A stretch of 64,000 bases of DNA from positions 1,567,501 through 1,631,500 of the forward strand of contig JAJIYY010000003.1 in NCBI GenBank assembly GCA_022702485.1, written 5' to 3'. The notes under the pieces are model-generated. The model did not search any database, had not been told where the DNA came from, and saw only the letters and a program-made list of their open reading frames with translations. Made by a program: the position numbers and the translations under genes. Positions 48,485 through 59,000 of this stretch are shown here, piece by piece; position 1 is the first letter of the stretch; every line of letters starts with the position of its first letter. Source of the DNA: Simplicillium sp. C3G150-2. Taxonomy: Eukaryota > Ascomycota > Sordariomycetes > Hypocreales > Cordycipitaceae.

Positions 48485-49505
48485 TCATGCATTTATATTA
48501 GCACCATTCTGAAGCAAACACTTGGCAATTTGAACGAAGCCTTTTTCTGCAGCCAAATGGAGCGCCGTATTGCCGAGTGCGTCTGTCACATCCGCGTCAA
48601 ATCCGCCGCGCAAAAGGGCAAAAACAATATCTTCGTGGCCATTTTCCACTGCAACTAATAAAGCTGTCCTTCCCCAGATGTTTGTGACGTCGGTTTTGGT
48701 AGATGCCTCTAATAACAGCTTTAGTGCTACCTCAGAGCCTCTGGCTGCAGCAATATGCAAGGCTGTATTGCCATCCAGATCCTGCTTTAATACATCGGCA
48801 CCATAGTCAAGAAGAACTTTAATAAGTTCTTCATTGTCTGCAGCTACAGCAATGTGTAATGCTCCCTGGCCGTTTCTGTTATTAAAGGAACTGGGTAAAC
48901 GGGTCTCTGGCCAAGTAATTGTAGGGTCTTGACTCCAAGACGAAGGCGGTGCTGATTCATCTTCTACTATAGAAGTAAGCCCAAAGGACTCTTCGAAATA
49001 TATCTTTGGGTCTAGTATACCCTCAGTAGTATCTTGACCTTCCATATCTATTGTTTGAGATTTCCCTGGCTCTGTAATTATAGTTACTGGTTGGTGTGGT
49101 GTAGTTATAGCTTCGGGTATGGTCGCTGCTTGGGGTGCAGTCGCTGCTTGGGGTGCAGTCGCTGCTTGGGTTACAGTCGCTGCTTGGGGTGCAGTCGCTG
49201 CTTGGGTTACAGTCGCTGCTTGGGGTGCAGTCGCTGCTTGGGGTGCAGTCGCTGCTGCAGCTTCGAGTTGAAGAATTCGTTGCTTCTGATTCTGGCCTAT
49301 GAGTCCTCATAAGGTTAGTTTAAGTTTACCCCAAATTATAATTAAGCTTGAATCAAGTCTATGGTTTTTTTGACTTAGTATCCGGAGTCTTACGGTAAGT
49401 TCTTTGTGCGAGTCTATTTTGGATTCGCTTTCGTTCTACCTTATCAAGGTTATGAAGCGCTTGTTGTCCGTTTGTTAAGCCAGTAATTTGCGAAGGTCTT
49501 GCCAT
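48485..49505 (-). CDS. bANK-type transcription factor (bZIP basic region + ankyrin repeats, TOXE-like)
   Basis: Two exons (49505-49394 and 49296-48485) give 307 residues. Residues 24-38 are a bZIP basic region, ERKRIQNRLAQRTYR, with the invariant Asn30-x7-Arg38 spacing; the intron falls inside the Arg38 codon. A proper leucine zipper does not follow. Instead comes an Ala/Thr/Pro/Gln linker of eight hexapeptides (AT-A/V/I-P/T-Q/E-A), an acidic middle, and four ankyrin repeats at about 178-207, 211-241, 244-274 and 277-307. This basic-plus-ankyrin plan without zipper is the bANK class founded by TOXE, the HC-toxin cluster regulator of Cochliobolus. It likely activates the surrounding peptide cluster; this is inferred from class and position. 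It is convergent with the precursor gene. Confidence 0.88.
49115..49255 (-). repeat. 18-bp tandem repeat encoding the bANK hexapeptide linker
   Basis: About eight 18-bp units (plus-strand unit reads around gtcgctgcttggggtgca). On the minus strand in frame they encode AT[A/V/I][P/T][Q/E]A. Other reading frames give Cys-rich or Ser-rich shadows without meaning. Confidence 0.85.
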
Positions 49506-50170
49506 TTCGTTGCTTCAAGAGGAATAATCTGCTTTGCTGGTAAAAAGGAATTTTTTGGAAGATAGAAAGGAGTTCACCAGAACGCCAATGCAAGCAAATC
49601 AACAAATCATTGTGCAGGCGTCGCTTCGGCTGGCTGGTTGCTATTACCCAAACCCCTCATTTGCAAGTCTGTGGCTTGCATATCTAGTCTCGACTAAAGT
49701 GGCAATGCATAAAGGTCGTGCAGAAGTTAGCAGGCAAGTAATAAGAGCATTCTCTCAGGTCACTCCAAGAAATGCTTTCAAACAATGGAAAAGAGTAAAG
49801 TTCTTTTCTTCTTAACAGAGAAAGGTACTCATATCGTTTTCAGCCTCGGAGGGTCCAATCTGGAAGAGGTAATATCCGTAGAGATTTCCCATCAGCGATC
49901 GATGGAAACAACTCTGGGAACAGTAGCCACAAGCGGTGTAAACTCAGCCGGCCCGCGGGCTACGCTAGAGCATACGACCCACCGAATGTGCCAGTCACAT
50001 TGAGCGAGCCCGAACAACACTGAACTGGGTGAAAATTAACTCGAGAACCTAGTTAAGGTTGATAACGTTGGACTGATTTCTCAGTGTATCAGGTATGGAG
50101 GATAGAGATATCACCAAGTTTAGGACACTCGCTTATTATTGGAGTATATCAGAGCATACCTTTTTTTTTT
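49506..50170. other. Intergenic region upstream of bANK
   Basis: 0.66 kb between the bANK start and the MFS stop, both on the minus strand. A T-run lies near 50161-50173. No supported gene. Confidence 0.55.
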
Positions 50171-51869
50171 TTAGCTAGGTGGAAACAGTCCAAGGTGTTT
50201 TTTTGTTAACCATGCCGCTACTATTGCTGAGGCGGCAGCGCCTCGTAAAATCCAGCGGGTTTCGGTGAGTCTACTATCTGCGGACCCAAGCCAAAAGACC
50301 AATCCGCAAATGAGGGCAGATATGATCTGTGGGGCAGCAATCATTGCATTATGCAGTCCAAGCACAGCGCCAGCATCAATTACGTGGGAATTAGCCCCAA
50401 GGTTGCCATCCATACCTCGGTTATTACCCTTCAGCATTGTGCTAAGAATTGCGAACGGTGCCCAAGTTGTGATGAACCAGCTTACCCCGCAGACAGGGAG
50501 GAGAAAGAGCACTAGCGCTGTCGAGTTGGCAACAGTTGCAGCAGCAATCGAAATTGCAAAAATGGTGTGCCCGGCCGTCCAAATAACCCATTGTGGCCGC
50601 ATTAATTGAAAGTCGCTAGTAGGTAACCCTGTTGTTCGTTTCGATTTTTTGTTCTGAAGTAATAGAGGAATGGAGACACTCGATATCAATGATATCACTG
50701 AAATCATGAAGAGAACGAATTGTCCCTGGCCCATGTCTTCCGCACAATAACGCGTTGGCCCCCGCTGCTTTTCTTCGTTGAGCTCCTGACCTAGCTCGCC
50801 TGATTGTGCATTTTGAAGACGAAAGCCACAAGAAGTATCGCGCACAAAGCTACGTTGTCAGTTTAAGGCCCAACATGATAGATTCAAGAGGTACATACCT
50901 AACAACGTAGAAAAGCACTGGGAACCAGCCTAACCATGAGAAAATTTGTATCTGAAAGACTCTTCTAATATCCGACGGTAGCTGGGCAAATCGAAACATG
51001 GCTCGCCACGGCTCGACACAAAACTCTCCCATATTCAAAGGCCTGGTCAATTGCGAGCCAGTTCCATGCGGCTCAGAAATGCCTAAGCAAGTTACGCAAA
51101 CCGTGATACCTAGGCCAAATGATGCAACAAGTCCAAGTAGCTTTAGCTGCGCTAAATTTATCCCGGATACTGCCAACTGAGTGTCGACAGATGCTATGCC
51201 GTAGTAGAAGACATTTGCAAGACTGACAGCAGTACTGGCCCAGGCCGCCGCTGAACATTGTTGCTTATCAGAGAAAACGTCAACGGCAAGTGCGCGAAGT
51301 CCGCATTGGAGCGTCTGTACAGAGATATTGAGAATAACAAAGCACAGAACCGCTACAGTCGGTGAAACTGAAGTCCAAGTATGGGCGTTACTACCCAGTG
51401 ACTTGTGCATTACAAGTGCCAACTGATCAGCGTATGTGAATCCAAGTAAAGAGAAACATCCCGTTATACCACTAAAAAAAATAAAAGGTAGACGTCGCCC
51501 GAGTTTGCCGTAGAACTGGTCCATGAATAGGCCAATGTATGGCTGAAGAAATGTGCCGCAGAGAGGGCCAACAAGCCAAATAAAAGAGAGTGAAGGTTTT
51601 TGAAATCCTACTGCTTCAAATTGTACCTGATGGTCCGCAATCAGTGAGAATGCCGATTAAAAAGAAAAGACTTTCTGTCTACTCACGGATCCATGAGCGA
51701 ACACAGTAGCAAATACGCCTTGAAGTCTACTTCCAATTAGGTCAAGAACTACTCTGCTTATAGTGAAGACTTACCCAAAGATTCCGATTGCAAAAAATAG
51801 CAATGCAAATACTGGCTGACATTTGGCTGGTCTAGGGTCAAAACTCTGAGGCCCAGCGAGAATAGCCAT
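50171..51869 (-). CDS. MFS/GPH-type transporter (sucrose-transporter-like)
   Basis: Four exons (51869-51775, 51726-51687, 51626-50899, 50849-50171) give 513 residues with about 12 hydrophobic segments. The N-terminal half has the pattern FIWLVGPLCGTFLQPYIGLF followed by the loop FYGKLGRRLPFIF, which matches the glycoside/sucrose (SUT-like) permeases rather than the drug/H+ antiporters usual in secondary-metabolite clusters. A long soluble loop between halves is rich in Gln, Glu and Gly and includes RYCAEDMGQGQF. It may move a sugar, a glycosylated or peptide product, or act in self-protection. Neighbours are the bANK gene and HxxHC protein D, with which it is divergent. Confidence 0.85.
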
Positions 51870-52283
51870 ATTGCACAATCACGTATACGGAGATAATTTT
51901 GTATGGTGAAAAGAAAAATCCATGTTTTCATGTGCTCAACCTAAAATCTGCCAAAATTCCTCCTCGCAAGCTCAAGTAACTTCCATGCTGTATCACATTT
52001 ATCGTGCCATTGAAGTCCGTTCACCTGCTTTGGTCTTTTGTTTTTGCTTACGTGATTAGTATGGGTAATGGCAGGTAACGAAGAAAAGTAATACATATTA
52101 GCTAATTATGTAATATCCGCTCTGTAGAATACATGACACAGCCTTATCGGGTAATACCTTTTTTTTTACCGAAAGCACTGTTTCTTTGTCCAGACTTTCA
52201 CTTATGACCGACTGGTGTTTTAATCTTTCCTAGGCTCTATGACCTTTAGTACACCAAGGCCCTCGTTTTGCTTGCCTGCGACA
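51870..52283. promoter_or_regulatory. Divergent promoter region MFS / HxxHC protein D
   Basis: 414 bp, AT-rich. GGAGAT at 51889-51894 (ATCTCC on the minus strand) lies 20 bp before the MFS start. A T-run lies near 52160. Nothing else recognised. Confidence 0.5.
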
Positions 52284-53063
52284 ATGTCTCTTGAGTCTGA
52301 GAGAGCAGCTTTCCTTGTCCCCGAGGACAATTCTTTGAACAGCTTTCTAGGGTACCAGCAACAGTGGGAGCAAGCTAAAAGGCTAAACCGTTACCAAGGC
52401 ATACGCAGACTTGGGTTGCTAACCCCTGTCTCTACCTTCCTTTTCACTTCACTTTTTTGGTGCTTACTGGGAGGGATTGCTTGGGTTAACCTACGGAAGT
52501 CTAGTACCTTCCAGTACAACATCAACAACGACAACGAGCAATCTGTCTTTTCGGATAGAAAAGCAAGTGGATGCGGATACTCGGTTCAGGAGGCATATAG
52601 CCTAGGCTGTGAATATGATGTTCTCGCCAACCATTTCATTCCAAAACCGTGTATTGACAGACGCTCCATTCGCGAATATATGGAGCGAAATACATGGCAT
52701 GGTTTTAGTGATCGGAATCGCACCAAGCCACTACCTGCTGATGTAAAGATTTTGGGAGAAAGCGATATTTACTGGACAACACAGCAGGATCACATTATAC
52801 ATTGCGCTTCATTATGGATCCGGCAGTTTCGAGCCTTCAACGAAAACTGGAGATATGTCGATACGATGTTGGCGGATGAGATGCATACACTACACTGTGC
52901 TAACTTTCTCATCAACATTTCCAACACATCAGGGGGGCCTAATTGGGCTGAAGTGGCTGATGACATTCAAGTGGGATATCTAGGTTGTATAGACCGGGCT
53001 GCAAAGGGTCCCAACTTTTATGCAAAGCCCTTGGAATTGGTCAGTAAGGGGTTGATTCACTAA
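52284..53063 (+). CDS. Divergent UstYa-like HxxHC membrane protein D
   Basis: Intronless; 259 residues from ATG 52284, whose context (A at -3) is better than that of the in-frame ATG at 52239. One membrane segment at about 50-68 (STFLFTSLFWCLLGGIAWV). The lumenal part has HIIHC at 170-174 and HTLHC at 201-205, plus the subfamily block GCGYSVQEAYSLGCEYDVLANH, a PCID segment and a terminal GCID. It is clearly paralogous to protein C (43171-43923) with the same order and spacing of motifs. Probable oxidase of the peptide pathway by association. It has a longer C-terminal tail than C. Confidence 0.8.
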   Translation: MSLESERAAFLVPEDNSLNSFLGYQQQWEQAKRLNRYQGIRRLGLLTPVSTFLFTSLFWCLLGGIAWVNLRKSSTFQYNINNDNEQSVFSDRKASGCGYSVQEAYSLGCEYDVLANHFIPKPCIDRRSIREYMERNTWHGFSDRNRTKPLPADVKILGESDIYWTTQQDHIIHCASLWIRQFRAFNENWRYVDTMLADEMHTLHCANFLINISNTSGGPNWAEVADDIQVGYLGCIDRAAKGPNFYAKPLELVSKGLIH

Positions 53064-53623
53064 GGAAATACCACATTAGCAGAGCAAATTAGACATTTTT
53101 TTTTTGTTGGGCGGTGCCTGTTACAAGTTAAATGAATATCCAAGTTACATTTGAGATAGCCATGAATCCGAGATCTGGTCGTACTCGACTCTTACTGCTT
53201 GATGCATGGGATTTCCAGTGCAGCGCTTTAAGTTGAAGCCAGCGACAAGGAACAAATACACAGGAAAAAACATCGTGGCCTGTTGCTGGATTCCAATTCA
53301 ATGTCAGAGTCAGCGAACCTACTCCACAGCTCTACCCGTACTGCGAAAATCACAAAACGAATAATAATTAGTACCTTGTTGCCTGAGCAAAAAAAATTGG
53401 TTATTTACAGAACGATAAACTATACCCCACGGATATTGGATTATGCGAAGCCTCGACTGAGAGGCTCTCGGCACACAGTAAGCTGTGGCAAATTGAAAGA
53501 ACCCATCGAACTTTAATATATCATACAGGTAGTGTCCAAGAGCGAAAGATAAAGTATGAAACGATGTTGCAAAACATCCATCCTCAATTCTGCTGGTTAA
53601 AACAAGACAGCGTATCAAGTCAG
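53064..53623. other. Intergenic region at the right edge of the peptide cluster
   Basis: 0.56 kb between convergent protein D and OPT genes. A T-rich run lies near 53097-53105. No supported gene. Confidence 0.55.
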
Positions 53624-56092
53624 CTAGCCCCATGTAGCAGGACCAATTTTTTGGCCGGGAACCAACTGTTTACTAACAGCAGCGGCGTTTGCGTCCAAGT
53701 TGTCATAAATGACGGTGTTACCCCACCACTTGAGCTTCTCCTGAATATCTACGTTGCCGAGACCAAGGCTCAAACCGACCAGAACAATGCATATCGCAGT
53801 GCCGATGTCCAGAGCGCCAGACATGACATAGGTATAGCGAGACCACCAGCCGGGATACATCCGACGAATCATCCAGTTGAAGACAAGACCGACAATGCAC
53901 CACTGGGCCAGGTTCCATGTGGTAGCTGGGGGGATCATGCCGGCGGCGCCGAAGAAAGCTGGGAAGACAATGTACCGGAGAGCGGAGCGAGGGTAACGGC
54001 GGGCAAGGACGTATTGAATGACCGGGCACAGGAAACCAATCAACCAAAAGTAGTTGCACCAAGAGTAGAGTTGACCGGCGCCAAAAACCAATTTCGGTCC
54101 GATGACGCCCCAGATGACAGAGGCATTATAAAATGTGCGGGCGCTGGGACACGTCAAACCCTGAGATTGATCTTCAGTGCAGATTTTGTCAATGTTGCCG
54201 AGGAGGAAATTATAGGTGCAGATCTGAACAACAGACAACCAGATGACAGCAAAAGCTTGGGCTTTGAACATGCTGCGAGGGGGGATCTTCATGTAATGGC
54301 CAACTTTCATGTCAGAGATGTAGGTGAGGCCATTGAAGCAAAGCATGTATCCCCAAGACTTGAACAACATCATGGCCACTGGACGTCCGGGAAGCATGTA
54401 GCCGAAAATCATTTCGGTGACGATATTGAGGCCAGTCTGTTGGTTTGTGATGGCTTGAACCATACCAATTGGGATATAGAGAGCTGTTCCAATTAGGATA
54501 GCAATGACGTAAGCCCACCAAGGCAGATGAGTTTGCCACACTTGGGACGCAATCATGCCGAAAGCAAAACTTGCAGCAAAAATGGCCATGAACCACCATT
54601 CGGGTGCTTCTTTGTATTTGCGCATGAGCTTCAGATGAATATCAGGTTCCTCGTAGCGCGAGTTTCTCGCGCGGTTCCACACATCACCACCATAAAAAAG
54701 TGCGACATGGGTAACGGTAGAAATGAGCCCGGCGAAGCCCATTCCATAGGACAAAGAGAAGGCGGGACCGAGTATAATGGGAGAGTATTCGTGGTAGGCA
54801 GTGAGGTTGACCGTATAGTCGGGGTTAAGAATCTTCTCTACCTCGTACCGTTGAGCTGTGTTGTTGAAGTTCATGTTGGCGGAAAGAGGGAGGTACTTGT
54901 AGAACTCAGGACCAGCCCAGTTGAGACCAATAATGCCGACAACCATAGTGAAAATACCACCAGCGACGTTGGCGATTGCAAAAGCAGGTGTTTGAAGAGG
55001 TGAAAGCAAGAAGCCGGTAACGACACTCCAGTCGAACGAGATTGGAAGCAGCCCAAGGCCGGTCTGGCCGCCAAAGACCTGGTTGACAACAACGTTATTA
55101 GGCGCAATCCATACGGGAAACATGAAAAGCTGGAGAAATTGGGCCAGAACTTGAGGAACCCAATGCCATAGAAAAGTCAAGCCTGCGACTATCAGGAAGA
55201 AGCTGTAGCGGCCGATCTTCCACCCGTTGGTCTGGCTCGGGTCAGAAGGCCTATGATCATGTAGAGAATACATGACGGTGGTGGTAATGAGGTTCGCAGG
55301 CCAGACCATGGACGATGGCCATACGAGAAAACGGCGTGCCATGCCAGCAACACCGAATCCCATGGCTTGCGTAGAAAATATGAGGAGCAGCTGGAAACCC
55401 CACTTGAACTTCTGGTGGTAGAAGATCTCCTGCGCGAGCAGAATATCAATGGCATAAGAGACACCGGTTCCAGCAGCGGTCATCATGGTGATGATGGTGT
55501 GTTCCTTGACATTGAAAGGTCCAGGGTTCAATTCAAAGGTTTTGCCAAAGAGCGTGAAGGCGAATTCAGGTACCACTTTGGCCCAAAAACAGCCGATGCT
55601 TGCAACAGTATTAGCGGAGCCAACCAAACATATTTGTCGGCCGGGCATGGCCAGGCGGTTTGCTTACGGATAGGAAATGAGCTGAACAACAGTTGATGTT
55701 ATCACGATCGGAGTACGACGCAAACTGAGAAGAACGTTGCATGCGGCAACAATGGTACAAAGACCGGCACCGATGACCCAAGCACGCACGGTGTCGACGG
55801 GCATGTCGCTATCGGTGGGAGGAACGGAAGCACGGACTTCGGGATAAGGAGAATCCTCCTGGATGAGAGACTCGTCGATAGCAGCCTCCTTGTCGGGGTT
55901 GCCAGAGGCAATTGCCTCGTCGACGGCATCAAGCTTGTCGATGTCGAGGAACGGATCCCACTTGTGCTGCTTTCTAAAGTTTCGCAGCTCAGCATCGGCA
56001 TTGGTGCGCCCAGGGAGAACCTCGCGGCCAGAGGCCACGGCCTCCTCAGAGACTTCGGCAGTCTTGGATCGGAACCTGTCAGTGAAGCCCAT
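53624..56092 (-). CDS. OPT-family oligopeptide transporter (second copy)
   Basis: Two exons (56092-55668 and 55598-53624, AAG acceptor) give 799 residues. A soluble N-terminus (KHKWDPFLDIDKLD-type acidic stretch) leads to SPYPEVRASVPPTDS and then about 14-16 membrane segments. Family landmarks are PIGCFWAKVVPEF, LNPGPFNVKEHTI, FPVWIAPNNVVVNQ, TNQQTGLNIVTEMIFGYMLPG and a tail with TWNLAQW and WWGNTVIYDNLD. It imports small peptides with protons. Compared with the first copy it has 1 intron rather than 11 and clearly different sequence, so it is an old paralogue. It borders the peptide cluster; a link to uptake of the product or its fragments is possible but not shown. Confidence 0.92.
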
Positions 56093-59000
56093 TGTGACTC
56101 GACTTCCTGTCTTGCCTGTGTGCCAAACGACAAGAAAGATGGGACAAGGAATTGGGGAGAAGAAGGACGATAGGATGGGGATGGGGTAGCAACGGGAATC
56201 CAGGATGGTGGGAACTGTCGACGGTTTATATGAAAAGAGACGAACGGCGCGTGCCTGGGCGAGCTGGGTCCCCTGGCCTACGTTACAGACTGTTTGCGCT
56301 GCGGTGCGCTAGCTGTGCGGTGGCAGGATGCTAGCTCGCCAGCCAAGCAGGCTAGCCCCGGAGCATTGTCGACCCTTCCTGGGGGGCTACACAGTGCGCT
56401 GGTGGGAGGCAACGGAGCGAGGGCGAGATCTGGACGTGACCCCGACCAGGATGTGGTGGTGTGGATGCGAGAGTGGGTGGGCGGCGCTGGGATGAATTGG
56501 GGGATGGAGGAGTGGGGCAAGCCATTATCAGTTTTCAACATGGGGTGTGGGCTTTGGAGAGGTGCAAAAAAAAGTCCCTGTGGCACCAACGGGGGTGTGT
56601 GGACGGAAAGAAGAGGGCAATCGAGCACAGGCGCGAAAATTCTATAGCGCAGTTGGCAGTGATGAACCGGACTTGCAGCGAGCTGTAAAGCTATAGATGC
56701 GCTGATGAGGGTGCTTGCAACAATGTGCACAGTAGCAGAAGAGGGGTGTTGATGCTACACAAACGAGCACCTTTCAAGGGAGCATTTGAACTCAAAACTT
56801 TTACACGAGAGCAGCCATGCAACCCAATCCAATTCCCTGAACCTGGCGGGCGAGACAGCAGTCTTGGGCACTGGAATGGCATTACAACACGCTACAGCGG
56901 TGAACACAGTTGCCTGTGCCCTCTGTTTGCCGGATACATTACAGCACGCTCACGCCCGGCCCTGCGCTGTGCTAAGCTACGAGGGCTCCTTTTTCAGGCA
57001 ACCCCGAGCCAAAGTTAATTGCTGCCAAAATGCCTCGATCGTCACAATACAACTACAATAAAGCCGAGCAGGTGCAATGATAATCTGCAAATCAGTTGGC
57101 CATTCTGTATCCAGCTTCCTTAGTGCCCCGTCAATTATTGCCATTTTGGAAGCAAAAGTCCGGCTGAGTTTGGCACTTGTGAGGGTATTTCTTCGTTAGT
57201 GCCCTGGAAACCTGTCTTTGAGCACCAAAGCGGGCCCGTCGTGAAGTTGCTGGTCACTTGGTTAATTACAGTGCTGATGCGTAGCGACGAGCTAACAAAA
57301 GTCGCTCTCGAGAAGCACAGGCTTGGCAATTACGGAGTAAGGGAATGGACTCATGCTGCACATGTAGACAGGCAAAGTCATCTATTGTAGTTACGGTCTC
57401 TGCTTTTTCTGTAACCGCATCCCCCGTCTGTAATTGTTTGAAGGCAATGGGAGAATATTGATTGACCTGTTTCTACTGAATCTGGTCATCCATTACCTAA
57501 CTTCTGGGTAGACACCAATACTTGTCACCCGTACGGTAGCATCGCAGGCATTTGCCCTGGCCACGGGCCTGCTAAGGTACTTCCATTTGCTGCCAGTAGG
57601 GGCAGGGATGCCAGGTACTGGACATGCAGGTACCTCTGGCCCCCATCTTGCCGTGTCGCAGCGCGCGAATCAGGAGCCGGCACTGGTCGTCACATCACAT
57701 CACATCCCATCCCATCACACCACAGCACACAGACAAACCTTGTTAGTGCTGGCCCCAGGGAAATTAGGTTTGGACTATTTCGTCACGGCGTTGAATTGTT
57801 GCGGGTTTATTTTAGGAACCAACGGCAAAACAAAGTTTTCAGCGGGACAGTCAGAACCGTGGTTCATTGGCCCGGTAGAACGAAGACAGCAAAAACTCTA
57901 AGAGAGTGAACGTGGGCGACACGGAGAAAAGAAGTTTTAGACTTTCCGGCCATTGTTGCGTCGATGTAACCAGCCCAGGCACTGAGTGCTGTGTCGCTAC
58001 ATCATTCCTCGGTATTGGCAGTACGAGGTAAGACAACGAAGCAAATGGTGTGCAAGCAAGCACGAACTGGCTGTCGAGATCTAAAAATGTAGAGACACGA
58101 CCAGGGCAGGATGCGACGAAAGGAGGGGCGTGTGAGCATTAATTTTCTCAGTCCTCGCCAATCCTTGCAGCTGCTGCACAGTGGCAAAGGGCGCGGAATT
58201 GACCGTTCCTTGCACTTTGGGTGCTTGGGCATCAGCAAGCCTCCTAAATTGCGGCAGGCCAAATGACCTCTGGACAATGATTTGAATAAAAAAAACGGCG
58301 GCGTTACGGGTGATGGGCACAGGGCCAGGGGCAACGACGAAAAAAGTTCCATGAATGAGAACAAAAAGAGCCTTTGATCGACCTGCCAAAAGCAGGCGGC
58401 GGCCCCGGATGAGCAACATCCACTGGCTGGTCGTCTTATCCAGCCCACATTTTAGCGGTTCTGCTAGCGGTTCTGCTAGCGCATTGTGGCTTGCTCTGGC
58501 CCTGCCAGCTGCATAGGTAGGTTTGCCAGTGCTGCGATTACAGGGGAAGGGCCCGAATCTCAGCGCTGCCATGCCCTTTCCTGTCGATTTCCAGCGCACC
58601 TGTCGCAAAGCTCAGAGGAGCAGCACCAGGACGGACCAGCCTGCGCCGTGTTGCAGCTGCTCACACTGGCAGCCCTCGTTTCTTGTTACTGCATTCGGTG
58701 CAGGAGACCATGGTCTTGAACCCTCCCGATCTTGGTGATGAGAATCACAAGCTCTCGCAAATGATACCAGGCTACACCTCTTCAATGCTGTATAGCATGG
58801 CATTATTTGGGCGCCGCCTCTTGCAATATGCGCTGTGGTTTGCCTCGCCCACCGACAATAGACTCCCGTTCCTATTGTCATGCAGCAGCATGCCACAACT
58901 GCTCATCACAGTACATACATGCAATTACTCGCAATCATTAATTAGTGCCTTTGCCGAGGGAGCCACGCCCCGTTCGCACAACGTGTCGCGTGTCAACTGT

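Noticed and set aside
49023..49312. Cys-rich (CLGCSR) and Ser-rich (SSDCTP) repeat proteins
   Set aside because: These are other-frame readings of the 18-bp repeat that encodes the bANK linker. The splice-joined frame explains it with a bZIP domain and ankyrin repeats.
53564..54496. 310-codon plus-strand open frame
   Set aside because: Lies antisense to the second OPT coding exon and shows no protein features; a codon-bias shadow.
58081..58608. Overlapping minus-strand open frames of about 150-175 codons
   Set aside because: No family signs, biased composition, no supporting splice sites; kept as gene-free sequence.
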